Origin: Magnetospirillum sp. UT-4
GTDB lineage: Bacteria > Pseudomonadota > Alphaproteobacteria > Rhodospirillales > Magnetospirillaceae
Reading direction: 5' to 3'
DNA: 58,811 nt
Assembly (NCBI RefSeq): GCF_902729435.1
Contig: NZ_CACVCG010000048.1
Location: forward strand, 1-58,811
This document shows positions 1 through 8,264 of this stretch, piece after piece (position 1 is the first letter of the stretch; the number at the start of each line of letters is the position of its first letter). A model generated the notes under the pieces. That model saw only the letters and a program-made list of their open reading frames with translations. It did no database searches and had not been told where the DNA came from. The position numbers were made by a program, and so were the translations under genes.

Positions 1-342
1 CCGACGACCACGTCCGCTCCGACGACGACGCAGGCTCCGACGACCACGTCCGCTCCGACGACGACGCAGGCTCCGACGACCACGTCTGCTCCGACGACCA
101 CGTCTGCTCCGACGACGACGTGCGCTCCGACGACCACGTCCGCTCCGACGACGACGTGCGCTCCGACGACCACGTCTGCTCCGACGACCACGTCCGCTCC
201 GACGACGACGTGCGCTCCGACGACGACGTGCGCTCCGACGACCACGTCTGCTCCGACGACGACGTCCGCTCCGACGACGACGTGCGCTCCGACGACCACG
301 CAGTCTCCGACGACCACGTCGGCTCCGACGACGACGTGCATG
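1..342 (+). repeat. 18-bp tandem repeat, 19 units, encoding PTTT(S/Q/C)A
   Basis: Nineteen exact-length 18-base units follow one another from base 1, each reading Pro-Thr-Thr-Thr-X-Ala with X being Ser, Gln or Cys (unit 17 ends in Ser, unit 19 in Met). Variation is almost confined to the third base of codon 3 (acc/acg) and to codon 5. The array continues beyond the left edge. The product is mucin-like: half of its residues are Thr, with regularly spaced Pro and occasional Cys. Confidence 0.97.
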
Positions 343-2001
343 CCGACGACCCAGCACGATGATCCGAACATGCAGGCCCAGAACGCGGTCCTGGACGAGG
401 ACGACGTGACGGCCGGCGGCAGTGACCAGAGCGATGCCTATTCGGTGACGAAGACCATCGACTTCGACACCGGCGGGGCGCGGTACGCCGACTTCAAGCT
501 CGAGGTGCCGGCCGACCTGAAGGCCATGCATCTGACCTCTGACGGGGTCGAGCTGAAGTACTCGGTCACCAACAACGGCAATACGCTGGTGGCCAAGGCG
601 GGCACCGAGGAGGTGTTCTCGATCAAGCTCACCGAATCTGGCGGCAATGCCTCGTACACCTACACGCTGAAGGGCCATATCGACCACGATCCCGGCCAGG
701 GAGAGCAGGTGGAGACCCTGCCTGTCGGCCTGATGATGAAGACCTCGACGGGCGACGTGATCCGCGAGACCTTCACCGTGGGCGTGGTCGATGACCGGCC
801 CGAGGCCGAGAACGACCTGGATACGGTCGCGTCGCGGCTGGGTGCCACCACCACCGGCAACGTCCTCACCGGCATCGACGCAGATGCCAGCACGGGCGCC
901 CACCTGGTGGCCGACGAAAACGGCGCCGACAGTGCCGCCGTCTCGGCGGTGCGCAGCGGCGATACGGTCGTCAGCTTCGACGACGCCAGTGCCGTCCATG
1001 TGGACGCCAAGGGCAACCACTACGTCGACGTCCAGGGCGAGCACGGCTCACTCCGGATCTTCGACAACGGCAGCTACACCTACAAGGTCACCGACGCCCA
1101 GGCCGGGCAGTCGGAAACCGTGACCATCGACAACAGCAACTACCGCGCCTCGGACCATGGCTTCCAGGTATCGGCCAAGTCCCTGGACGCCCAGGGGAAC
1201 TATGTCGACGGCCAGGTCAACCACTATGACGGCGGCTGGGGCACGGGCTTCGGCGTGGACGGCAACAAGGGCGGCGTCAAGATCGGCGTCGACGAGGAAA
1301 CCGGCTACGTCCCCGCCTACGGCAAGTCCGAGCAGCTGATCATCGACTTCGACAAGGATGTCTCCACCGCCAAGGTGACACTGGACACCTTCTTCGACAC
1401 GTCGGTGGATGCCCGGGTCGAGGTGGGCAAGATCACCGCGCTCAAGGATGGCCAGGAGGTCGGGTCGATGACCTTCTCCGGCAAGGACGCCAGCGGCGAC
1501 CTGGTCGTGTCTGTCGACTTCGACAAGAACTTCGACCAGCTGGTCCTGGAAGGCTCGCCCTACAAGGGCGGTCAGGGCGGCATCACCACCGACAGCTCCG
1601 ACTTCCTGGTCCGGGGAGTGACCTTCACCACCGTCCCGGCGCCGGTCGAGGAGCACTTCGAGTACACCATCCGCGATCACGACGGCGACATCGCCAAGGC
1701 CATGCTGGACATCAACGTGGCCAGCCCCGCCGGCCGTGACCTGGGCGTGACCCTGGGCGACGACCAGGGGCTGCACGCCTGCCAGGACGAGTTCACCTTC
1801 GGTCATGGCGTTTCCGGCGGGGGCGACGGATGGACCCAGCTGGTGCTGGACGACACCCTTGGCCAAGGTGCCGCGGAGGGTTGGGGCAATTACAACGAGA
1901 CCGTCGAGATCCAGGATCACGGCGCCGACAAGGGCGGCTGTGGCCAGGATCAAGGCGAAAACAACCACAACATCGACCAGAACGACAGTATCGGCTGGTA
2001 G
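1..2001 (+). CDS. Large secreted repeat protein (T1SS adhesin-like), 5' end outside window
   Basis: The frame is open from base 1, so only the last 666 residues are seen and the true start lies to the left. The first ATG-initiated frame, at 340, is an internal Met and not a likely start. Residues 1-114 are hexapeptide repeats. The rest resembles the Ig-like/VCBS-type domains of type I secreted giant adhesins: a DDRPEAENDLD linker followed by a GSLRIFDNGSYTYKV strand, and later a second linker, RDHDGDIAKAMLDI. I see no RTX nonapeptides and no transmembrane helix in this part. The C-terminus is rich in Gly, Asp and Asn. It is probably a secreted or surface-attached protein. The glycosyltransferase gene that follows on the same strand may modify its Thr/Ser-rich repeats, which is inference. 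The precise family is uncertain. Confidence 0.75.
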   Translation, partial: PTTTSAPTTTQAPTTTSAPTTTQAPTTTSAPTTTSAPTTTCAPTTTSAPTTTCAPTTTSAPTTTSAPTTTCAPTTTCAPTTTSAPTTTSAPTTTCAPTTTQSPTTTSAPTTTCMPTTQHDDPNMQAQNAVLDEDDVTAGGSDQSDAYSVTKTIDFDTGGARYADFKLEVPADLKAMHLTSDGVELKYSVTNNGNTLVAKAGTEEVFSIKLTESGGNASYTYTLKGHIDHDPGQGEQVETLPVGLMMKTSTGDVIRETFTVGVVDDRPEAENDLDTVASRLGATTTGNVLTGIDADASTGAHLVADENGADSAAVSAVRSGDTVVSFDDASAVHVDAKGNHYVDVQGEHGSLRIFDNGSYTYKVTDAQAGQSETVTIDNSNYRASDHGFQVSAKSLDAQGNYVDGQVNHYDGGWGTGFGVDGNKGGVKIGVDEETGYVPAYGKSEQLIIDFDKDVSTAKVTLDTFFDTSVDARVEVGKITALKDGQEVGSMTFSGKDASGDLVVSVDFDKNFDQLVLEGSPYKGGQGGITTDSSDFLVRGVTFTTVPAPVEEHFEYTIRDHDGDIAKAMLDINVASPAGRDLGVTLGDDQGLHACQDEFTFGHGVSGGGDGWTQLVLDDTLGQGAAEGWGNYNETVEIQDHGADKGGCGQDQGENNHNIDQNDSIGW

Positions 2002-2018
2002 GTTTTGGGGTACTCTTA

Positions 2019-2056
2019 CGGCTGCCGCCCCCCATGGGGGCGGCAGCCGAATTTTT
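2019..2056 (+). terminator. Strong intrinsic terminator/attenuator
   Basis: A perfect 14-bp GC-rich stem (2019-2032 with 2036-2049) with a 3-base loop is followed by AATTTTT at 2050-2056. It lies 18 bases after the stop of the repeat protein and only 5 bases before the ribosome binding site (GGAG, 2061) of the next gene. It could end most transcripts and let a minority read through into the glycosyltransferase group. Confidence 0.85.
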
Positions 2057-2070
2057 GCCGGGAGCGGGGA

Positions 2071-3630
2071 ATGGCGAAGCGTCCGCGGATCTTCGTGAAC
2101 ATCGCGTCTTATCGGGATACCGAATGCCAGCACACGGTTCGTGACCTTTTCTCCAAGGCGAAGCACCCCGACCGCGTGTTCGTGGGTATTTGCTGGCAGT
2201 TCATTCCTGGCGAGGATGACGACTGCTTCCAGGTCGTCACCCGGCCGGACCAGGTCCGCGTCATCGAGGTCAACGCCAACGAAAGCAAGGGGGTGTGCTG
2301 GGCGCGGTCGCAGGTCCAGTCCCTGTGGCGCGGCGAGGAGTTCACCTTGCAGATCGACAGCCACATGCGGTTCGTCGAGCACTGGGACGAGCTCCTTCTG
2401 ACCATGATCGGCGAGTGCGACTCGCCGAAGCCGGTGATCAGCACCTATCCGCCCAGCTACGAGCCCCCGGACCAGCTTTCCGAGCCGACCGTCTCGGCGA
2501 TCAGCGCCAGCGAGTTCGACAAGAACGGCATCCTCAAATTCCGCGCCCACGGCTCGCCTCTGCCGGAGCCGCCGCCACCGCCGCAGCCCAACCATTTCAT
2601 CGCCGCCGGCCTGCTGTTCGGGCCGTCCTCCATCAACACCGACGTCCCTTACGATCCCTACCTGTACTTCCACGGCGAGGAGATTTCGCTCGCCGTTCGC
2701 CTGTTCACCCATGGCTACGACGTCTTCACCCCCAACCGCTGCATCGCCTTCCACGACTACACCAATGCAAGGGGACGCAAGCGCCACTGGGACGATTTCG
2801 AGTGGGCGCACCTCAACGCCCTGTCGTTCAACCGCATCCGCCATTTGCTCGGCATCGCCGAAAGCGACGACCCGGAAGTGCTGCGGGAGATGGACCGCTA
2901 TGGCTTGGGAAGCGTGCGAAGCTTGGCCGAGTTCGAGCGCTCGGCGAAAGTCGACTTCAAGAACCGGCTGATCGACGGCATGTCAGACATCGAGCGCGTC
3001 GAGGCCATGGCGCCGGACGAGCGCTCCGAAATCGCCCATACCTTCTTCGTCAACATCTGGCGGTCGAACGGCTGGGGCCACGCCGAGTCGCGCAGCGGCT
3101 CGGGCGCCAACCTCGCGCAGACCGAAATCATCAAGGCCAGGCTGGTGGATGCCTTCGCCTTCCTGGGCGCCGAGGCGGTCGCCGATGCGGGTTGCGGCGA
3201 AATGAACTGGATGAAGACCGTGGTCGACCGGTTCCGCTTCTATTTCGGCTTCGACCTGGTGGGCGACTTGGTGACCGAATTGCGGACCAAGCACGCCCGC
3301 CGGCACAACTGCTTCTTCTCCAAGCTCGACATCATGCTGGACGTGATGCCGCGCGCCGATGTGATTCTCTGCCGGGACGTGCTGACCCACTATCCCACCT
3401 GCATGGTCCGGGCGGCATTCGACAATTTCAAGCGGAGCGGCGCCAGGTATGTGGCCGCAACCACCTTCACCAATACCGAAAACAAACCCGACAACCTGAT
3501 CGGGGGCTGGCAGCCGATGAACCTGATGGCGGAGCCGTTCAACCTGCCGCAGCCCCGCATCCTTCTGTCCGAGGACCTGAAGGGCACCACCAAGTCCATC
3601 GGCATCTGGGCAATTTCGGATCTGCCGTGA
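2071..3630 (+). CDS. GT60-like GlcNAc-transferase fused to SAM-dependent methyltransferase
   Basis: 519 residues; ATG 2071 is preceded by GGAG at 2061. The N-terminal half begins with IFVNIASYRD, followed by DLFSKAKHPDRVFVGICWQ, the opening seen in the GT60 (Skp1 GnT1-like, Pfam GlcNAc) family, which adds GlcNAc to hydroxyproline, Ser or Thr of proteins. IDSHMRF at about residues 94-100 and AFHDYTN near 228 fit that domain. The C-terminal part, from about residue 320, looks like a class I methyltransferase with motif I VADAGCGEMNW near 369-379 and a LCRDVLTHYP segment. This suggests one cytoplasmic enzyme that glycosylates a target and methylates the sugar or protein. The Thr-rich repeat protein just upstream is the obvious candidate substrate. 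Domain identity is fairly sure; the substrate is inferred. Confidence 0.8.
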   Translation: MAKRPRIFVNIASYRDTECQHTVRDLFSKAKHPDRVFVGICWQFIPGEDDDCFQVVTRPDQVRVIEVNANESKGVCWARSQVQSLWRGEEFTLQIDSHMRFVEHWDELLLTMIGECDSPKPVISTYPPSYEPPDQLSEPTVSAISASEFDKNGILKFRAHGSPLPEPPPPPQPNHFIAAGLLFGPSSINTDVPYDPYLYFHGEEISLAVRLFTHGYDVFTPNRCIAFHDYTNARGRKRHWDDFEWAHLNALSFNRIRHLLGIAESDDPEVLREMDRYGLGSVRSLAEFERSAKVDFKNRLIDGMSDIERVEAMAPDERSEIAHTFFVNIWRSNGWGHAESRSGSGANLAQTEIIKARLVDAFAFLGAEAVADAGCGEMNWMKTVVDRFRFYFGFDLVGDLVTELRTKHARRHNCFFSKLDIMLDVMPRADVILCRDVLTHYPTCMVRAAFDNFKRSGARYVAATTFTNTENKPDNLIGGWQPMNLMAEPFNLPQPRILLSEDLKGTTKSIGIWAISDLP

Positions 3631-5384
3631 TGGAGGAGGCGGTCCTGCGTCGCGCGTTCGAGGCCGATCCCTCGGACATCCCGGCACGGAATGCCCTGGC
3701 CCGAAACCTTGCCGACAGCGGCCGCGCCGAGGAAGCGGCCTTCATCGAATCCGGCACCGAGACCCTGGAAGGCGCGCAGGAACCGGCGGCTACGGCGGCC
3801 GTCGCCCGCCACCTGTACCGCCGAGGCATGACCGATCATGCCAGATCCCTCGCCGCCGCCTGCGGCCTTAACCTGCCTGCCGACGTGGACGACGGCGACG
3901 CGCGGGAGGCGGCCGACCGTGCCCGCCGGGCTGAGCGGTGGAGCGAGGCCGAGGATTCCTACCTCAAAGCCTTGGCTGCGCGGCCGGACAGTGCCGGCGC
4001 CCTGCGCGGACTGGCGGCGGTGACGCTGGCCCTGGGACGGCCGGTGGAGGCGGCGCTGATCGTCCGGGCCGGTCTGTCGCTCGCCCCGATGGATGCGCGC
4101 CTGCACCTGCAACTCGGCCGTTGCCTCGGGGCGTTCAACCGCCTGACGGAGGCGGCCGAGCATCTGCGCACCGCCTGGGCACGCGATCCCGGACTGTCCG
4201 GCCTGGCCATCGAACTGGCGGAAGCGGAGCTCGGCCTCGGGCGTCTGCACTCCGCCTCGGAGCCGCTGGCCTTCGCCGCCGCCGAGCAGCCGGACAATGC
4301 CGACCTGCTGCGGCGGCTGGCGCATCATCACCTGGCCTGCGGACATCCCGCCGAGGCGGTGGTGTGGCTGCGGCGTCTGGCCGAATGCGGCGAGGCCGGC
4401 GCGGACGCCGCCCCCCTCCTCGACCTGGCGCTCGGGCGGCGGCGCCCCTACCCCGCCGACATGCCCGACGATACCGAACTGCGCGACGCGCTGGCCCGCA
4501 TCCCGATGTTCGCGCAGGCCGACTGGTCGCGCCTCGCCTGTACGCCGATCACCCACGGCAACCGCAACCGGGTCTACCGCATCGACCTCGACGATCTCGC
4601 CTACGTGCTGCGCCTGCCCGCCTTTCCGAGGCAACGGCCGTCCGCCTATCTCGACGAACGCTACACCCTGGCCCGTGCCCATGCCTGGGGTGTCGCCCCG
4701 CCCGCCTTGTACATGGACGTTGCCGACGGCACCCTGGTCACGCCCTTCGCCGGACGCCACCTCGACCCGGCGGACCTGGCCGACCCGGCGGTGCTGGAGG
4801 CGGTGGGGCGCTTGCTGGCCCGGGTTCACGCCGGACCGGCGGTGCGCGGGCGGCATGAGCCGCTGGCGACCCTCGACGGGCGCCGACAGGCCATCGCCGG
4901 GCAATCATTCCCCTTCGTTCCCGACTTTGCCGCGATCGAGGCCCGGATCGCCGAATTGCGGGCCGCCCTGGCCGCCACCCTGCCGCCGCCCTGTCCCTGC
5001 CACAACGACGTCAACCCGGGGAACATCATCCGGTCGCCGGGCGGGCTGGTCCTGGTCGACTGGCAGATGGCCGCCATGGGCGATCCCGACTGGGAGGTGG
5101 GGGGGGTGCTGGCCCGGCTTCCGGCGGATGACGACGGCCTGCACGAGATCCTGCTGGCATCGGCCTCCGATGGACGGCCGCCGGGCACCGGAGCGGCCCG
5201 CGCCCGGCTGGCGGCGATCATCCACCGCTTCATCGAGGTGGTGGAGGGGATGCAGATGAGCCTGGAATTCCCCGACGATCCCGGCTGGCGGCGTCATGCC
5301 GAAGGCGCCCTGGCCTTTGTCCGGGCGGGGTTGGCGGCGGCGGCGACAGCCAGGGCATTGCAGTCGCTGCGCGCTTCGGGTTAG
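3630..5384 (+). CDS. TPR protein fused to choline/aminoglycoside kinase-like phosphotransferase
   Basis: 584 residues; the ATG overlaps the stop of the preceding gene by one base (TGATG), so the two are translationally coupled. About the first 290 residues are Ala/Leu-rich helical repeats of TPR type. From about residue 300 there is an APH/choline-kinase fold: ITHGNRNRVYRIDL as nucleotide loop, the catalytic CHNDVNPGN (H458, D460) and metal-binding LVDWQMA (D477), then DPDWEVG. The family phosphorylates choline, ethanolamine or sugars, and in surface loci it often feeds phosphocholine decoration of glycans. Coupling to the GT60-methyltransferase suggests a role in the same modification. The substrate cannot be told from the sequence. 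No signal peptide or membrane segment was seen, so it is probably cytoplasmic. Confidence 0.75.
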   Translation: MEEAVLRRAFEADPSDIPARNALARNLADSGRAEEAAFIESGTETLEGAQEPAATAAVARHLYRRGMTDHARSLAAACGLNLPADVDDGDAREAADRARRAERWSEAEDSYLKALAARPDSAGALRGLAAVTLALGRPVEAALIVRAGLSLAPMDARLHLQLGRCLGAFNRLTEAAEHLRTAWARDPGLSGLAIELAEAELGLGRLHSASEPLAFAAAEQPDNADLLRRLAHHHLACGHPAEAVVWLRRLAECGEAGADAAPLLDLALGRRRPYPADMPDDTELRDALARIPMFAQADWSRLACTPITHGNRNRVYRIDLDDLAYVLRLPAFPRQRPSAYLDERYTLARAHAWGVAPPALYMDVADGTLVTPFAGRHLDPADLADPAVLEAVGRLLARVHAGPAVRGRHEPLATLDGRRQAIAGQSFPFVPDFAAIEARIAELRAALAATLPPPCPCHNDVNPGNIIRSPGGLVLVDWQMAAMGDPDWEVGGVLARLPADDDGLHEILLASASDGRPPGTGAARARLAAIIHRFIEVVEGMQMSLEFPDDPGWRRHAEGALAFVRAGLAAAATARALQSLRASG

Positions 5385-5407
5385 CTAGCGGCGACCAGGA
5401 GGGCGCC

Positions 5408-6460
5408 GTGTCGGGAAATCCGCCAATCATCGCTGTTTTCAATGCCAAGGGTGGCGTCGGCAAGACGACCACGGTGGTCAACCTGGCCGTCTGCCTGGCG
5501 GCGTTCGGGCGCAAGGTGCTGGTGGTCGACGTTGACGCCCAGGGCAATGCCACCACCAGCTTCGCCAAGGCCGAGCTGCCGCGCCGCGGTACCTACGACC
5601 TGATGACCGGCCGCGCCACCTTGGCCGAAGTGATGCACCCGACCTTCATCGACGGGGTTTCCCTTGTGGGAGCCACCGACGACCTCGGCATCGTCGATGT
5701 GGAGCTGGCCGTCTCCTCGCTGCAGCAGGGACGACTGCGCGATCTGATCGCGGCCGGCGGCGGCGAACTCGACATCGTTCTGGTGGATTGTCCGCCAGCC
5801 ATCGGCGCCATGACCGTCAATGCGCTGATCTCGGCCCATGCGGTGATCGTGCCGGCCAATCCGACACCGTTCGCCCATGACGGGCTGATGCGCACCTGGC
5901 ACATCGTCAAGCGGTTCCGCTCCACCCTCAACCCCGCCCTGTTCGTTCACGGCGTCCTGCTCACCCTGGCCGACAGCCAGCAGGAATGGGCGATGGAGCA
6001 TGTGATGAAGGCCGAGCTGGGCGACCTGGTCTATCCGGTGCGCGTTTCGCACGAACCCCGGGTCTTCGTCGATGCCGCCGGCCACGGCCTGCCGGCGTGT
6101 GTGTTCGCCCCCGCCAGTGCCGGCGCGCGGGAATACCTTTCCCTGGCCGAACAGGTGCTGCTGGGCGAACCGCGCCTGCACCGCACCGTGCTCAACCTGG
6201 CCGGCAATCCCGATCCGGTGCCGGCGGCGAGCCGGCAGGCCGCAGAGAATGCGCTGTCGGCGTGGCACGTCAAGGCGCGGGACATGGGGTTGCTGAACCA
6301 GACCATCAACATACCGTCGCTGGGTCCGGCCCTGCCGCCGCCGGTGTTCGCGCCCGAGGCGACACCGCACCGCACCTGCTCCACCTGGCTGCTGGTCGCC
6401 GTTGCCGTCACCGGAGCGATATTCGGCGCCGCCGCGGCCCTGCTGACGATGCTCGGGTAG
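5408..6460 (+). CDS. ParA/MinD-type ATPase with C-terminal transmembrane helix
   Basis: 350 residues; GTG start with AGGAGG eight bases upstream. The N-terminus carries the deviant Walker A box NAKGGVGKTT (signature Lys14, Lys19) and the body has DVDAQGN and VDCPPAIG motifs, so it belongs to the ParA family of positioning ATPases. The last 29 residues form a clear hydrophobic helix (STWLLVAVAVTGAIFGAAAA), unusual because ParA proteins normally bind DNA or membrane through surface patches or amphipathic tails. No ParB partner lies next to it. It follows the TPR-kinase by 23 bases, so it may position the repeat-protein synthesis or export machinery at the envelope, which is inference. Confidence 0.85.
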   Translation: MSGNPPIIAVFNAKGGVGKTTTVVNLAVCLAAFGRKVLVVDVDAQGNATTSFAKAELPRRGTYDLMTGRATLAEVMHPTFIDGVSLVGATDDLGIVDVELAVSSLQQGRLRDLIAAGGGELDIVLVDCPPAIGAMTVNALISAHAVIVPANPTPFAHDGLMRTWHIVKRFRSTLNPALFVHGVLLTLADSQQEWAMEHVMKAELGDLVYPVRVSHEPRVFVDAAGHGLPACVFAPASAGAREYLSLAEQVLLGEPRLHRTVLNLAGNPDPVPAASRQAAENALSAWHVKARDMGLLNQTINIPSLGPALPPPVFAPEATPHRTCSTWLLVAVAVTGAIFGAAAALLTMLG

Positions 6461-6550
6461 CAGGTATTGGCGCGGCGGCGATCACGCTGAAACGATACGG
6501 GCAACCGCTTGCAAGCCCATCACCGGAACGCCGCCCAGGTGCATCCGGCT

Positions 6551-6787
6551 CTAACGGATCGAGTGCCTCACCATCTCGGCGTGCCGGGTCCCGGCCTTGT
6601 GGACCGCCACCTGGCGCATGTCGCGGCAGGTGCGGCCGTCGGCGGCCACCCGGACCTCCGACACCGGTTCGACCCAGCCCCACATGGCGGAACTGCCGGC
6701 CGAACGGACCGGCTCCACCGCGGCCCAGGTGCCGCCGGGAGCCGAGGTCCCAGCCCAGGCGGCACCTCGGCAGTGGTGGAGGCCCAT
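6551..6787 (-). pseudogene. Possible remnant of an outer-membrane surface-antigen domain
   Basis: The 379 bases from 6461 to 6839 contain no convincing intact gene. On the minus strand the frame ending at 6551 reads WVEPVSEVRVAADGRTCRDM, like the C-terminal domain of glycine-zipper surface antigens of the RT0821/Lpp0805 type, in which a Gly-Arg-Thr-Cys-Arg turn precedes paired beta strands. A neighbouring minus frame has a preceding-strand-like KVVWASTTAEVPPG, so a frameshift may separate the halves. There is no start with a ribosome binding site. The resemblance is weak and this could be coincidence. Confidence 0.3.
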
Positions 6788-6839
6788 ACCACCTTGCCGC
6801 CGGTCGGGGCTTCGAATGAAGCTTGGCCAGCTGGACCCG

Positions 6840-7988
6840 TTACCCCGCCGACATCATCCCGGCGGGCAGCGTGAAGCGGAAGGTACTGCCGTGTCCCTCT
6901 GCCGACTCCACCCAGATACGGCCCCCATAACTTTCGACGATGCGCTGGGCGATGGACAACCCGATGCCGGTTCCCTGACGGCCGTCGTGGGGAGAAAGGC
7001 GTTCGAACATTTCGAAAACCTTGTCATGGTAGGCGGGATCGATGCCGATGCCGTTGTCAGCTACTGTTACGGTCAATGCCTCGCCGTCGCTGACGGCAGA
7101 AATTTCGACGCGCACCCGTCTGTCGGGGTGGCGGTACTTGATGGCGTTGCCGATCAGATTCTGCAGCAGGCTGGCCAGCCGCACCGGATCTCCCAGCACG
7201 GTCGGCAGCGGCTGCAAGACGATGTCGGAGTCCACCTCGGACACCAGGGTGTCCAGACCCTTCAGCACCTCTAGGACCACCTCGCCGAGATCGACCTCGG
7301 TCACATGGGGGTGGGCGCCGGTCAGGCGCGAGTAGCTGAGCAGATCCGTGATCAGCGCCGACATCCGCTTGGCGCCGCTCACCGCAAAATCGATGATTTC
7401 GTCGGCGTCGGCGTCGAGTCGCCCCCTGTAGCGGCGCGCCAGCAACTGGACGAAACTGGCGACGGTCCGCAGCGGCTCCTGCAGGTCGTGGGAGGCGACA
7501 TAGACGAAGCGCTGAAGTTCGCGGTTGATGTCCTCGAGGTTGATCTTCTGTTCGAGCAGGCTTTCGCTGAGGCGGTGCTGGTGGCTGACGTCAATATGCA
7601 TGACCAGCGCGCCGTCGAAGGAGCCACGGTCCACCGGCAGAATCTGCACCCGCTGCCAGCAGCAACCGAGGGAGTCGGCCGCAACCGCCACCTCCTCCTC
7701 GAACATATCCGTGCGGCCAGCCAGTACGTCGGCGAGGCCGGACCCGACGCGGGCGGCCACGGCAGCGTCCCACAATCCGCTTTGCAGGGTCACGGAGGGG
7801 TAACACCCGGTCAATGTCCCCTGGTGGCCGCGAACCACCATCCGCTTCCATTCGGCATTGGTGAGCACCGGGCAGCCGCCGCCATCGAGCAGGGCGACCG
7901 CGGCCGGAAGGGCGTCGAGCAGCATCCTCCATACTGCGAACAGCACATCAGATGGGGCGCCGCCGGCGCCGTGGCTGCCGGGGCTCAT
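6840..7988 (-). CDS. PAS-type sensor histidine kinase in the kai operon
   Basis: 382 residues; ATG overlaps the kaiB stop as ATGA, so it is translationally coupled. Residues 15-140 form a PAS-like sensor region without membrane segments. A helix then leads to the HisKA box FVYVASHDLQEPLR with phospho-acceptor His167, followed by N (NLIGNAIKYRH), G1 (DNGIGID) and G2 (GTGIGLSI) boxes of the ATPase. It is a cytoplasmic histidine kinase. No receiver domain is attached, so the partner must be separate. A kinase next to kaiBC recalls output kinases such as SasA, but it lacks SasA's KaiB-like N-terminal domain. It probably reads the KaiC state or a small-molecule/redox signal, which is inference. 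Confidence 0.9.
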   Translation of the reverse strand: MSPGSHGAGGAPSDVLFAVWRMLLDALPAAVALLDGGGCPVLTNAEWKRMVVRGHQGTLTGCYPSVTLQSGLWDAAVAARVGSGLADVLAGRTDMFEEEVAVAADSLGCCWQRVQILPVDRGSFDGALVMHIDVSHQHRLSESLLEQKINLEDINRELQRFVYVASHDLQEPLRTVASFVQLLARRYRGRLDADADEIIDFAVSGAKRMSALITDLLSYSRLTGAHPHVTEVDLGEVVLEVLKGLDTLVSEVDSDIVLQPLPTVLGDPVRLASLLQNLIGNAIKYRHPDRRVRVEISAVSDGEALTVTVADNGIGIDPAYHDKVFEMFERLSPHDGRQGTGIGLSIAQRIVESYGGRIWVESAEGHGSTFRFTLPAGMMSAG

Positions 7989-8257
7989 TCGTTCTGCCCC
8001 TGACCGAGAAAGGCCAGCAGACCCTCGGCATCGACCAGGGTGCCCAGCAGCATGCCGACGGGTGGAGGTTGGCGGCGCACCAAGGTCGGGGTGACGAGAA
8101 TCCCGGCGGACATGGCCCTTGTGGGATCGGCCAGGACATCGACGATTTCAACCTCGACGCCGCCCTCCACCCGCGCTGCCGCTGCCTCGAGGTTGCGGCG
8201 GGCGATCTGCGAATTGGCGGCTCGTCCTGCGATGTATAGCTCGACCTTCCCCGTCAT
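7985..8257 (-). CDS. kaiB: Circadian-clock-type protein KaiB
   Basis: 90 residues; ATG 8257 with GGAGG just upstream was preferred over a longer frame starting at 8338, which would overlap kaiC. The sequence MTGKVELYIAGRAANSQIA is the thioredoxin-like start of KaiB, and the VTPTLV segment with the downstream LGTLVDAEGLLAFL helix completes the fold. KaiB binds KaiC and, in cyanobacteria, is a fold-switching protein. It follows kaiC by seven bases and overlaps the kinase gene. No kaiA is present in the window, as is usual outside cyanobacteria. Confidence 0.93.
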   Translation of the reverse strand: MTGKVELYIAGRAANSQIARRNLEAAAARVEGGVEVEIVDVLADPTRAMSAGILVTPTLVRRQPPPVGMLLGTLVDAEGLLAFLGQGQNE

Positions 8258-8264
8258 GCCGCCG

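Noticed and set aside
120-362. Open frame coding for SDDHV/SDDDV repeats
   Set aside because: It is another frame of the same 18-bp array; the frame that continues into the long downstream domain protein reads PTTT(S/Q/C)A and is preferred.
1048-2844. Long minus-strand frames opposite the repeat protein and the GT60-like gene
   Set aside because: They have no recognisable domains, lack ribosome binding sites and mirror strongly supported plus-strand genes in high-GC DNA.
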